DNA of 64,000 nt from Vibrio sp. LaRot3. GTDB lineage: Bacteria > Pseudomonadota > Gammaproteobacteria > Enterobacterales > Vibrionaceae. Position 1 is the first letter of the stretch; each line of letters begins with the position of its first letter. This document shows, in pieces, positions 34,634-43,442 of the stretch. The position numbers and the translations under genes are program-made. Location of the stretch: positions 216,197 through 280,196 of the forward strand of contig NZ_JAPPTI010000004.1 of the NCBI RefSeq assembly GCF_027587025.1, read 5' to 3'. The notes below the pieces were generated by a model. The model was given only the letters and a program-made list of their open reading frames with translations, did no database searches and was not told the DNA's origin.

Positions 34634-35434
34634 ATGAGACTTATCCCGCTTAACCAAGCAGCACAAGTAGGCAAATGGGCAGCAGCACACATCGTTAAAC
34701 GCATTAACGACTTCAACCCAACTGCAGAGCGTCCATTTGTTCTAGGTCTACCTACTGGTGGTACTCCACTAGCGACTTACAAAGCGCTTATCGAACTGCA
34801 CAAAGCTGGCGAAGTTAGCTTTAAGCACGTAGTAACATTCAACATGGATGAGTACATCGGTATCCCTGCGGATCACCCAGAATCATACCGCTCTTTCATG
34901 TACAACAACTTCTTCAACCACATTGACATCCAAGAAGAGAACATCAACCTTCTAGACGGCAACGCGGCTGACAACGAAGTTGAATGCCAACGTTACGAAG
35001 ACAAAATCAAGTCTTACGGCAAAATCAACCTATTCATGGGCGGCGTAGGTAACGACGGTCACATCGCATTTAACGAGCCAGCATCTTCTCTGTCTTCACG
35101 TACTCGTATCAAGACACTAACTGAAGATACTCGTATCGCGAACTCTCGTTTCTTCGATGGCGACATCAACCAAGTTCCTAAATACGCTCTAACTATCGGT
35201 GTTGGTACTCTACTAGACGCTGAAGAGATCATGATTCTTGTTACTGGCCACAACAAAGCTCTAGCTCTAGAAGCAGCAGTTGAAGGCAGCGTAAACCACC
35301 TATGGACTGTATCTGCACTTCAGCTACACCCTAAATCAGTGATCGTATGTGACGAGCCATCAACTCAAGAGCTAAAAGTGAAGACAGTTAAGTACTTCAC
35401 TGAGCTAGAAGCTGAGAACATCAAAGGCTTCTAA
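34634..35434 (+). CDS. nagB: Glucosamine-6-phosphate deaminase
   Basis: 266 residues from ATG 34634 (AGGGG upstream), the same length as E. coli NagB; a longer frame from 34607 is rejected. Active-site residues are all in place: Asp72 (NMDEYIG), Asp141 and His143 ([13 protein letters not shown]), Glu148. It converts glucosamine 6-phosphate to fructose 6-phosphate and ammonia, the step feeding chitin-derived sugar into glycolysis. Codon use is strongly biased, suggesting high expression. It stands alone rather than in a nagBACD operon, as I recall for vibrios. Confidence 0.98.
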   Translation: MRLIPLNQAAQVGKWAAAHIVKRINDFNPTAERPFVLGLPTGGTPLATYKALIELHKAGEVSFKHVVTFNMDEYIGIPADHPESYRSFMYNNFFNHIDIQEENINLLDGNAADNEVECQRYEDKIKSYGKINLFMGGVGNDGHIAFNEPASSLSSRTRIKTLTEDTRIANSRFFDGDINQVPKYALTIGVGTLLDAEEIMILVTGHNKALALEAAVEGSVNHLWTVSALQLHPKSVIVCDEPSTQELKVKTVKYFTELEAENIKGF

Positions 35435-35457
35435 TCAGCTTAATGCTTGAATATGGT

Positions 35458-35483
35458 AAAAGGAGGCTTCGGCCTCCTTTTTG
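35458..35483 (+). terminator. nagB terminator
   Basis: 10-bp stem AAAAGGAGGC closed by a TTCG tetraloop, then T's. Very stable; also usable by the convergent gene. Confidence 0.93.
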
Positions 35484-35488
35484 TTTTC

Positions 35489-35845
35489 TCACGCCAAGTT
35501 AAAGAACAGCTCGTCGTCGGTCATGTATTTGTGCTTATTACTCAAGTTGCGCACATGCATAAACATAAACTCCGGAAAGCCCGGCGCTAAAATTGAGTTT
35601 GGTTCCCAACACACTCCACCAATAAAAATATATCGCCCTTGTTTTTCATCGTCATGCAAAGGGTTATTGAGTGGCGTAGAAAGTTCAGCTCGCACACCTT
35701 CCAATACACATACGATTTGCCCTTTGGCGACTCCTATCACACGATTAACTAAGTTGGCCTTTACACCACACTTCCACGCCTGTCGTGTCGCCATTTCAAA
35801 GCCATTCTTTCTGACCCCTTTACGCACATTCACAATTAAATTCAT
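35489..35845 (-). CDS. Hypothetical protein, 118 aa
   Basis: Small globular protein without signal or membrane segments. Conserved-looking features are aromatic and Gly-rich (RYIFIGGVCWEPNSILAP) and a hydrophobic HxRNLSNKHKYMTDDE end. I do not recognise the family. The opposite strand has an overlapping frame of similar length, but its composition (Ser/Thr/His/Cys-rich) is typical of a shadow. A GAAGA stands just before the ATG. It probably is real but poorly supported. Confidence 0.55.
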   Translation of the reverse strand: MNLIVNVRKGVRKNGFEMATRQAWKCGVKANLVNRVIGVAKGQIVCVLEGVRAELSTPLNNPLHDDEKQGRYIFIGGVCWEPNSILAPGFPEFMFMHVRNLSNKHKYMTDDELFFNLA

Positions 35846-36045
35846 TCTTCACATCCAACCGACAATCACGGTGCAACAAGCCAACAAATTAGCGCGCAAA
35901 GGATAGACAAAGCGAGTAAAGAATATCCTGATATTCTCAGCTGGTGATAATCGCCAGTTTCGGAACTCTAAAGCTCAAAACGGTTGATTGCAGTGCGCAT
36001 TTCAGTCACATTGGCATCAAATAAACGCTCTTAACTTGGACGCCC

Positions 36046-36930
36046 ATGACCACAGCTAGCTTTTTTCGCCTACTTTTATTGGCTGCCATTTGGGGCGGTT
36101 CGTTCCTGTTTATGCGCATTTCAGCATCAGCTTTTGGCCCTGCTTATTTAATTGAGTTTCGAGTTCTATTTGCCGCTATTTGTCTATTTTTAGTTAGCTT
36201 ATACCTTAAACGCAGCCTTCGTTTTCGAGCGCACTTAAAGCACTTTATCATCATAGGCTTATTTAACTCTGCACTGCCTTTTGTGTTATTGGCTTTCGCC
36301 GCCCAAACGCTCAACGCATCGACGTTGTCTGTGGTTAACTCGACGGCTGTCATCTGGGGTGCAGTTATTGGCGTGTTTTGGCATAAAACGCCATTGACGC
36401 AAAAAGCAATCATGGGCCTAGTGATTGGGGTTATCGGTGTAACAGTGCTCGTTGGCTGGGACGCTTTAAAGATAGGTCAAGAAGCAATATGGCCCGTCCT
36501 CGCGGGCTTAATGGCCACCTGCAGTTATGGCGTTGCCACTAACTACACTAAAACATCCCCTAACATCGCGCCGTTCGATAATGCCCACGGCAATATGTGG
36601 GCGGCAGTACTTTGGTTGTTACCACTACTACCATTTATCCCTATGCGTACCACGCCTTCAGAGCTCGAAATGGGCTCAGTGGTAGCGCTCGGGGTGCTTT
36701 GTACCGCAACCGCTTACTTGCTTTACTTCCGTTTGGTGTCCGAAATTGGCCCGGCGTCAACACTCTCGGTTACCTTTTTGATTCCCGCTTTTGGCATTTT
36801 GTGGGGCTACCTATTTCTAGACGAACCCATCGGTATCAGCACAGTTATTGGCACCAGCTTGGTATTAGTAGGCACCAGTTTAGTCACCGGGTTTTCTTTC
36901 AAATCATTATTTGGCAAACCTAAACCATAG
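36046..36930 (+). CDS. DMT/EamA-family transporter
   Basis: 294 residues with ten hydrophobic helices in two repeats of five, each half an EamA domain (first about 5-140, second about 150-287). Typical motifs are LLLAAIWGGSFLFMRIS at the start and FLDEPIGISTVIGTSLVLVG near the end. The family exports amino acids and other metabolites from the cytoplasm; the substrate is not readable. It has only a weak ribosome binding site. The small gene 52 bases downstream may be co-transcribed. Confidence 0.9.
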   Translation: MTTASFFRLLLLAAIWGGSFLFMRISASAFGPAYLIEFRVLFAAICLFLVSLYLKRSLRFRAHLKHFIIIGLFNSALPFVLLAFAAQTLNASTLSVVNSTAVIWGAVIGVFWHKTPLTQKAIMGLVIGVIGVTVLVGWDALKIGQEAIWPVLAGLMATCSYGVATNYTKTSPNIAPFDNAHGNMWAAVLWLLPLLPFIPMRTTPSELEMGSVVALGVLCTATAYLLYFRLVSEIGPASTLSVTFLIPAFGILWGYLFLDEPIGISTVIGTSLVLVGTSLVTGFSFKSLFGKPKP

Positions 36931-36982
36931 CGCACTAGCCCTCCTATACTTAAATAACTGTTTTTAAGAATAGGAATGAGTC

Positions 36983-37318
36983 ATGAGCTCAGTTTTATTA
37001 TCGATTCTATTACTGACCAACCCTGTAGAGCCCGCGCCAAATAATGCGCTGCCTCTTAAATGTACGTTGCTTGATACGCCCGATCAGTTCCTATTTTACT
37101 TTGAACAAATGGTGTATCGCAGTGAACAATTTGTCATCTTTCAGAACTTTAAAGGAAGGGTTGTGACTCAAGTGGATTTAAAAACAGGGGAGCTGATTCG
37201 AACCACGTACCTAGGAGAGGATTACCTACCCAACTATCAGATTTTGCTCGGTAAATGCCGTGACGCTGCACACGTCATCGATCTGTGGACCTTAGGCCAA
37301 CACACATTGGCGCATTGA
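36983..37318 (+). CDS. Hypothetical exported protein, 111 aa
   Basis: A hydrophobic N terminus (SSVLLSILLLTNPVEPAP) looks like a short signal peptide. The rest is beta-rich with two Cys (LKCTLL and LGKCRD) that could pair in the periplasm. The start has AGGAATGA 4-9 bases upstream. No family is recognised. It converges on fpr with a 15-base gap. Confidence 0.68.
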   Translation: MSSVLLSILLLTNPVEPAPNNALPLKCTLLDTPDQFLFYFEQMVYRSEQFVIFQNFKGRVVTQVDLKTGELIRTTYLGEDYLPNYQILLGKCRDAAHVIDLWTLGQHTLAH

Positions 37319-37333
37319 CCAACCCATCGACTA

Positions 37334-38104
37334 TTACCAATACCGCTCGTAAACAATATTGCCCCCAACTGCTGGGCGAAAACGAGTAAGCCCCTGATTA
37401 AGCAAACTTTTGGTTGTGTCTTTAATCATGGCAGGGTTTCCGCACAACATAACAAAGCTATTCTCTGCACTAAACTCAACACCCGCGGTGGCATTTAAAC
37501 GACCAGCGTCAATCAGCTCAGGGATACGGCCGTGCAATTTACCTTCTACCACCTCTCGCGACACAATAGGTATGTAAACTAAACGTCCTTCATATTGCTC
37601 AATCAACTGTTCTATTAAATAGTGATACACAAGGTCAGCTTGATGACGCACACCATGCACTAGCACCACCTTGTCACAATTAGGGCGGAAATTAAGATCA
37701 TCAAGTAGGGATAAAAATGGCCCTATTCCAGTTCCTGTCGAGAGCAACCATAAATTGGTCGATGATTTGGGAATGGTATCAAAAATCAAATCCCCATGGG
37801 CACTCTCACCGACGTAGAGTCCATCTCCCACTTTAAGTTGATGTAAGCGAGGGGAGAGTTTCCCATCTGAATTCGAGATTAATAAAAACTCTAGTACATC
37901 GCTAGTCATCAGAGGTGCGTTTACCAAAGAATAGGCACGTGAAATCAGTTCACCTTGATCATCTAGTAAGGCGAGTTTGGTAAATTGCCCCGCTTTGAAT
38001 TTCAGCGATGCGCCAGTTAAACGGAGGCTGAAAATTTCATCTGTCCAGTCCGTTCGTTTCTCAACAAACGCTTGAGAGTAACCTACGATTTCACTCTTTA
38101 TCAT
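37334..38104 (-). CDS. fpr: Ferredoxin/flavodoxin-NADP+ reductase
   Basis: 256 residues. FAD domain (about 5-100, with ISRAYSLVNAP, the RxYS flavin motif) and NADP domain (about 105-256, with LLSTGTGIGPFLSLL and FVMLCGNPAMI). It ends VYERYW, an aromatic C terminus typical of bacterial FPRs. It passes electrons from NADPH to flavodoxin or ferredoxin, supporting Fe-S and radical enzymes and oxidative stress defence. GAGGTAAGAG precedes the ATG. Confidence 0.94.
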   Translation of the reverse strand: MIKSEIVGYSQAFVEKRTDWTDEIFSLRLTGASLKFKAGQFTKLALLDDQGELISRAYSLVNAPLMTSDVLEFLLISNSDGKLSPRLHQLKVGDGLYVGESAHGDLIFDTIPKSSTNLWLLSTGTGIGPFLSLLDDLNFRPNCDKVVLVHGVRHQADLVYHYLIEQLIEQYEGRLVYIPIVSREVVEGKLHGRIPELIDAGRLNATAGVEFSAENSFVMLCGNPAMIKDTTKSLLNQGLTRFRPAVGGNIVYERYW

Positions 38105-38420
38105 CTCTTACCTCGCCCAAAGTGAGTTATCCGCAGTTTAAAATATAGACTATCCGGTCTTTTCTATTGTCGGGGCTTCATGTTAATGAACTGTTGTCAC
38201 ACTATTTACCCAACAGAAACGCAATGGATGACATGAACCGTCTAGAACTTTCAATCTTTTCCAAATTACCGTTAAGCCAAGAAATAAATGGGCTACATCG
38301 CAACTCTACAAACCAAGACACTTGAATAAGCAACTGTTTTTATTTAGATTCTTCAGCTTTGGACTGAACTACCTGTCTTAACTCCCTTTTTCCATTGCTT
38401 TGCCGGAGATACGCATTACT
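38105..38420. other. Divergent region between fpr and the ankyrin gene
   Basis: 316 bases. They hold a 33-codon open frame (ATG at 38224, TGA at 38323-38325) without a ribosome binding site, probably chance. No palindrome or RNA element is recognised. The GGAG at 38405 lies too far from the next ATG to be a normal site. Confidence 0.35.
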
Positions 38421-40127
38421 ATGACTAAAAAATCGCTGCTCGCTGTTATCATCGCTGCAGGCATATCAACGTCCTCCTATGCCCAACAAGAACCTTGCGA
38501 TAACCTTGATTTTAATTCCCCGGATCGGCTATTCAACGCAATAGAACATCACTGTTCTATCAGAGTCGGCGAAATGCTCAGAATGGGCGACGATCCGAAC
38601 ATGACAGACGATATCAACGCGACACCACTCATCTACGCCGCTATAGAAGATCAGTCGTTAATCACCGCCCAACTGATTGAGGCAAAAGCTGAGATTGATG
38701 CGACCAACGATTTTGGACTCACCGCGTTAATCGTCGCAGCCAGAAATGGCAGCAGTGATGCGACAAAGCAGTTAATCGCCGCCAAAGCCAATCCAAACAT
38801 CATCGATAAAAGCGCGATGACTGCACTAATGTACGCTGTCAAAAATAACCATGCTGATGTTGTTGATGAGTTACTTAAGGCCAAAACAAACGTTGATTTC
38901 GCTGACCAGCGAGGTTTCACAGCCTTAATGATGGCAAGCTGGGAAGGTAACGCCACTATCGTTGAAAAACTGCTGGCAGCGAATGCCGCTGTGGATGTTC
39001 AATCAACCAACGGCTATAACGCTCAAACGGCTCTCATCTATGCCAGCGAAAAAGGCCATATGGAAGTTGTTAAGCAGTTACTCAAAGCCAACCCAAGAAC
39101 CTATATCAGGGACAACTTTGGTAAATCACCATTGGATCACGCCAAAGAAAGTGGTTACGCCGAGATAGTAAACTTACTTGAGCAATATCAACCACCGGCT
39201 TATTCTTCACTTCCTAAAGACCAAGCGTTGTGTCAACAAACCTTGACTCAGCAGGAGCAAGAACCTCTGCTATATGCCATTGATAACGACTGTGCCGAAA
39301 CCGTCCACAAACTACTGAACGAAGGTGCCAACCCTAACCTCGTTAACCGTTATGGTAATACCGCATTGATGATGGCGGCGGCCAATCGAAACCCTGTAGT
39401 TGCGCAGTTGCTTATCAAAGCCAAAGCCGATGTTAACGCTGCCGAAGCAGAATACGGTAGTACGGCACTAATGACTGCGAGTTCACAAGGTTCATTAGAA
39501 GTTGTCGACCTACTATTGAAAGCTGGCGTTAACAACATCGAAGCTAAAAACAAATGGGGCGATACCGCGCTAATGAAAGCGGTCTTATCTGACCACGCAG
39601 CGACAGTCGAACGTTTAGTTGCGGCCAATGCCAGTCTGGATACCCTCGGTCGGTACAAGCTAAACCCATTAATGACCGCCAGCCTTCAATCTCCAAACAC
39701 GGTAAAATACTTAATTAGCATCGGCGTGGATGTGAATGAGCAAAACAAAGAAACTGGTGAAACAGCCCTGATGATCGCAAGTCAAAGAGGCGAATATAAA
39801 ATTATTACACTACTTACCGAAGCAGGTGCCGAGCTAGATATCAAGAGCAATAGTGGTGCGACAGCCATGAGTATGGCGAGAAATCCAGAAAGCAAACTTA
39901 GATTAAAAATGGCCCGATACGAACAATTGGTTCCTCAATTACATGAGCAATTAGAAAACGGTGTTGCCATTTCAGATCCTGAGGTGCAAAAGATCGTCAA
40001 AGAAATCATCGAAGTTGCTCCTGTCGGTTATCGAACCACATCGTTTGAACGCCGTTATATGAAGGATAAAGAATCCATGCTTTCACTACCGAAAGACTCC
40101 TCCATCGTAAGGCGCAGGTTCTATTAA
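38421..40127 (+). CDS. Exported ankyrin-repeat protein
   Basis: 568 residues from ATG 38421, which begins a clean signal peptide (TKKSLLAVIIAAGISTSSYA, cleaved near 22); a start further upstream would mask it. Two blocks of ankyrin repeats follow, about 40-265 and 280-500. Each block opens with a similar Cys-containing cap (IEHHCSIRVGEMLRMGDDPN and IDNDCAETVHKLLNEGANPN), which points to internal duplication of a five- to seven-repeat unit. The last ~70 residues are charged. It is periplasmic or secreted; the binding partner is unknown. A terminator lies at 40170. Confidence 0.88.
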   Translation: MTKKSLLAVIIAAGISTSSYAQQEPCDNLDFNSPDRLFNAIEHHCSIRVGEMLRMGDDPNMTDDINATPLIYAAIEDQSLITAQLIEAKAEIDATNDFGLTALIVAARNGSSDATKQLIAAKANPNIIDKSAMTALMYAVKNNHADVVDELLKAKTNVDFADQRGFTALMMASWEGNATIVEKLLAANAAVDVQSTNGYNAQTALIYASEKGHMEVVKQLLKANPRTYIRDNFGKSPLDHAKESGYAEIVNLLEQYQPPAYSSLPKDQALCQQTLTQQEQEPLLYAIDNDCAETVHKLLNEGANPNLVNRYGNTALMMAAANRNPVVAQLLIKAKADVNAAEAEYGSTALMTASSQGSLEVVDLLLKAGVNNIEAKNKWGDTALMKAVLSDHAATVERLVAANASLDTLGRYKLNPLMTASLQSPNTVKYLISIGVDVNEQNKETGETALMIASQRGEYKIITLLTEAGAELDIKSNSGATAMSMARNPESKLRLKMARYEQLVPQLHEQLENGVAISDPEVQKIVKEIIEVAPVGYRTTSFERRYMKDKESMLSLPKDSSIVRRRFY

Positions 40128-40169
40128 CCGCTCAGCATACAGAGCGTCACCAAGAATAAGACTAACACC

Positions 40170-40198
40170 GAGCATTCCTAATGGAATGCTCTTTTTTT
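40170..40198 (+). terminator. Terminator after the ankyrin gene
   Basis: 9-bp stem GAGCATTCC/GGAATGCTC, loop TAAT, then seven T's. Confidence 0.92.
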
Positions 40199-40344
40199 TA
40201 ATTCACTCCCCCGCATATCCACCACCGTATTCTTTAACGCTCAAAACCAAAAGGTCAACGCTTACCTTACGGGGTAAACAAGTCGTCAAGCCAATGATAA
40301 AATAACGACCTAAACCGCTATGAATCCACATTAGGAATCGTTAA

Positions 40345-41640
40345 ATGTTACATGCGCAAGCTTTTATCCAAGAGGGTGTCCAATACCGTCCCCACAATTT
40401 CACCGTGCCTCTAGACTATTCAGATGCAAGTAAAGGTGAGTTGACCATTTTCGCACGAGAAATGAGCCTAGTCGGTGACAATGCTGACAAACCTTGGCTG
40501 GTATTTTTCCAAGGAGGTCCCGGCTTCCCTGCAATGAGGCCACTTGGCAACAGCGGTTGGGCAAAACGCGCATTACAAGATTACCGGATATTGCTGCTTG
40601 ACCAACGCGGAACAGGTAACAGCAGCGTGATCAGTCACCAGACACTGGCAACATTATCACCAGAGCAACAAGCCGATTACCTAAGTCATTTCCGTGCTGA
40701 CAACATCGTGCGTGACGCGGAGTTTATTCGTGAGCAATTTGGTGTTGAGAAGTGGGCAATTTTGGGTCAAAGCTTTGGTGGTTTCTGCTCGCTGACATAC
40801 TTATCCATGTTTCCGCAAAGCTTAATGCGTAGCTACATCACCGGTGGTGTGCCATCCATTTTGCGCCATCCTGATGATGTTTATAACGCCACATTTAAAC
40901 GCACAAAGGATAAAAACCAAGCCTTCTTTGCTCAGTTCCCAGCGGCTCAAGCACTTTGCCAGAAGATTGCCGACCACCTGCTCGAAAACGATGTCACATT
41001 ACCTAATGGTCAACGTTTTACCGTTGAGCAGTTTCAGCAAATTGGTATCAACTTCGGCATGAGTGACAGCTTTATCGCCACTTACTACCAATTAGAAAAT
41101 GCCTTTGTAGATATTAATGGCCAGGCGACATTGCGTTATGAGTTCCTCAATGCGATGTTGGCAGAGCAAGCCTTTCAAACCAATCCGATCTACGCCATCT
41201 TGCATGAATCTATCTACTGCCAAGGCTTTGCTTCAAACTGGAGCGCACACCGAATTCGTGGCGAACATGATGAGTTTAATTACCTATCTGGTAAACCGTT
41301 CTACTTTACTGGTGAAATGGTGTTTCCTTGGATATTTGACCAATACACTTGCCTGCAGTCATTAAAACAAGCTGCAGAGCTACTCGCGGCAAAATCTGAC
41401 TGGACGCCGCTGTACGACCCAGCCCAACTTGCGAATAACAAAGTACCGGTAAGCTGTGCGGTTTATGCCGACGATATGTTTGTTGAAATGGACTTTAGCC
41501 GTGAAACACTGGCGATGGTGCCAAATGCTAAGGCATGGATCACCAATGAATACGAGCACAATGGCTTACGCGCGGATGGCGAGCACATCTTAGATAAACT
41601 GATCGCAATGGGTAATCAAACCGCAGCAACACTGGTTTAA
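40345..41640 (+). CDS. S33-family alpha/beta hydrolase, proline iminopeptidase-like
   Basis: 431 residues, in the size class of the larger prolyl aminopeptidases. An oxyanion-hole motif (FFQGGPGFPA), LLLDQRGTGNSS, and the nucleophile elbow GQSFGG with Ser143 identify the fold. A helical cap region spans about 170-330. The Asp and His of the triad are probably in AVYADDMFVEM and NEYEHNGLRADG. There is no signal peptide. It would remove N-terminal proline from peptides in the cytoplasm, though other S33 specificities are possible. The start has AGGAA 7 bases upstream, and a long hairpin follows. Confidence 0.88.
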   Translation: MLHAQAFIQEGVQYRPHNFTVPLDYSDASKGELTIFAREMSLVGDNADKPWLVFFQGGPGFPAMRPLGNSGWAKRALQDYRILLLDQRGTGNSSVISHQTLATLSPEQQADYLSHFRADNIVRDAEFIREQFGVEKWAILGQSFGGFCSLTYLSMFPQSLMRSYITGGVPSILRHPDDVYNATFKRTKDKNQAFFAQFPAAQALCQKIADHLLENDVTLPNGQRFTVEQFQQIGINFGMSDSFIATYYQLENAFVDINGQATLRYEFLNAMLAEQAFQTNPIYAILHESIYCQGFASNWSAHRIRGEHDEFNYLSGKPFYFTGEMVFPWIFDQYTCLQSLKQAAELLAAKSDWTPLYDPAQLANNKVPVSCAVYADDMFVEMDFSRETLAMVPNAKAWITNEYEHNGLRADGEHILDKLIAMGNQTAATLV

Positions 41641-41660
41641 ACTCGTTATTTCAGTACACT

Positions 41661-41691
41661 GAAGGCTTATTGAACATCTCAATAAGCCTTC
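41661..41691. repeat. Hairpin between the peptidase gene and arfB
   Basis: 13-bp perfect stem (GAAGGCTTATTGA, loop ACATC). No T tract follows, so it may be a weak terminator or an RNA-stability element. Confidence 0.5.
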
Positions 41692-41723
41692 AATCACAAA
41701 ATACCTAACTTCAAAAAGACACT

Positions 41724-42137
41724 ATGCTGAAAATCTCTAACACGGTTACGTTACAAAGCTGGGAAATCCAACTCACCGCCATTCGTGCTCAAGGCGCAGG
41801 CGGGCAAAACGTAAACAAGGTCTCTTCAGCCATTCACCTGCAATTTGATATTCAACACTCCACCCTACCCGCTATCTATAAAGAGCGATTGTTGGCGTTA
41901 AAAGATTCTCGTATTTCTAAACTTGGCGTTATTACCATCAAAGCGCAACAGTTTCGCACCCAAGAACAAAATAAAGAAGACGCACTTAATCGACTCGCCG
42001 AGTTAATTCAATCAGCCATGATAGTGCAAAAAGCCCGCAGAGCCACCAAACCAACACGTGCATCCAAAGAAAGACGCTTAAAAGCTAAAGATATACGTTC
42101 AAAAACCAAGTCATTACGTGGCAGAATTAAAGACTAA
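41724..42137 (+). CDS. arfB: Alternative ribosome-rescue factor B (peptidyl-tRNA hydrolase)
   Basis: 137 residues, the length of E. coli YaeJ/ArfB. The GGQ motif is at 26-28 in AQGAGGQNVNKVSSA. The C-terminal ~35 residues are a basic tail (KARRATKPTRASKERRLKAK) that enters the empty mRNA channel. It releases nascent chains from stalled ribosomes. It stands alone. Distinguished from release factors RF1/2 by its small size and from PrfH by its tail. Confidence 0.94.
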   Translation: MLKISNTVTLQSWEIQLTAIRAQGAGGQNVNKVSSAIHLQFDIQHSTLPAIYKERLLALKDSRISKLGVITIKAQQFRTQEQNKEDALNRLAELIQSAMIVQKARRATKPTRASKERRLKAKDIRSKTKSLRGRIKD

Positions 42138-42352
42138 AAATTAAACCGTAATTATATCGCCTTCACACATCTAATTATCAGACCTTATAAACCAATCAAA
42201 CAAAATATAACCCAAACAGCGTTATATTCTCATTGAAACACATCTGAAATTCATTTTTAAAACAAATAAAAACTCAAAATCAAATAACCAAAGCAAATAA
42301 AATCATTATTGAAAATTTAGTTTTCGTCATGTAGCACGTTACAGGAATTAAC

Positions 42353-42371
42353 GAAAATGATTATCATTAGC
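42353..42371. promoter_or_regulatory. Fur box upstream of the SbmA-like/TonB operon
   Basis: The 19-base sequence GAAAATGATTATCATTAGC matches the Fur consensus GATAATGATAATCATTATC at 16 positions. It lies 55 bases before the SbmA-like start codon. Confidence 0.85.
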
Positions 42372-42425
42372 AAAAATCACACATTCTAAGTCAATCACTT
42401 AGAGTCATTTCTTTGAGATAATCCT

Positions 42426-43442
42426 ATGTTCCGCTGCTTTTACCTCAACCCTAAATGGAGATATTGGTCTGTTTACGGAACTATTTCCGTTGTTCTCGTT
42501 AATTGGTTCAGAGTTGGCGTCGATATAGAGCTAAATTACTGGAATGGTGATTTCTATAATTTAATTCAGTCGGCTCTTGTTGCACCAGGAAATATCACAT
42601 TACACGATTTTACTGACGTTATTTTAACCTTTTTCAAACTCACAACTATTCATGTTGTTATTTCCGTAGTTGTTGATTATTTCGTCAGACATTGGATATT
42701 CAGATGGCGCTGCGCTTTAAATGAATACTATATGAAGTATTGGCCTTTAATACGACATATAGAAGGCGCAAGCCAGCGAATTCAAGAAGACACAATGAGG
42801 CTAGCAAAGCTCATCGAAGATTTGGGAATTAGTATTCTTCGAAACTTTATGACGCTAGCGACTTTTACGCCTTTACTCTGGGAACTATCAAAACAAGTCA
42901 AAGTGATCCCTTTTTTCGGTGAAGTTGAGCATTCGATGGTCATCGTGGCGTTTATTTCATCGTTTGGTGGCATGGCTTTTCTAATGTATGTAGGCCGAAA
43001 ATTACCGGGCTATGAATACAACAACCAAAAAGTTGAAGCTGCCTACCGTAAAGAACTGGTACTAGGTGAAGAAGACGCAAATTACGCAACACCAAAAACC
43101 GTAAAAGCACTATTCGAAGACGTGCGCTGCAATTATTTCAGCATGTATCGCGCTTATCTGATGTTTGACAGCTGCTCCAACGCCTATGGCAAATACTCAG
43201 ACCTCACCGTCTATATCTTTATGAGCCCAACAATCCTACAAGCCGCAATTACGCTTGGGGTTTTAAAGCAAATCACCTCTTCCTATTCAAGAGTAGAAAG
43301 CTCACTGCGATTCTTAATTCGCCGCTGGTCAAGCTGCGTAGAGCTTATGTCGATTTATAAACGACTCAAAGCCTTTGAACTTCAAATCGAAAAAGAATCT
43401 TTAAACCCCACATATCAAAACACCGTTAAGGAATCGATATGA
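42426..43442 (+). CDS. SbmA/BacA-family peptide transporter (short form)
   Basis: 338 residues, against about 406 for E. coli SbmA. The protein begins at the segment that matches SbmA around residue 75 (PKWRYWSVYG against HRWQYWSILG); a TGA closes the frame four codons upstream, so the N-terminal ~65 residues are truly absent. The conserved core is intact: ALNEYYMKYWPLIRHIEGAS, QRIQEDTMRLA, NQKVEAAYRKELVLGEEDA and VELMSIYKRLKAFE. SbmA proteins import peptides using the proton gradient. The gene lies behind a Fur box and overlaps the TonB receptor by 4 bases, suggesting iron-linked uptake of a peptide-like siderophore or its product. Confidence 0.88.
   Translation: MFRCFYLNPKWRYWSVYGTISVVLVNWFRVGVDIELNYWNGDFYNLIQSALVAPGNITLHDFTDVILTFFKLTTIHVVISVVVDYFVRHWIFRWRCALNEYYMKYWPLIRHIEGASQRIQEDTMRLAKLIEDLGISILRNFMTLATFTPLLWELSKQVKVIPFFGEVEHSMVIVAFISSFGGMAFLMYVGRKLPGYEYNNQKVEAAYRKELVLGEEDANYATPKTVKALFEDVRCNYFSMYRAYLMFDSCSNAYGKYSDLTVYIFMSPTILQAAITLGVLKQITSSYSRVESSLRFLIRRWSSCVELMSIYKRLKAFELQIEKESLNPTYQNTVKESI

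Noticed and set aside
35481..35906. 141-codon plus-strand frame after nagB
   Set aside because: Starts inside the tail of the nagB terminator, is rich in Ser, Thr, His and Cys, and lies opposite a more protein-like minus-strand frame.
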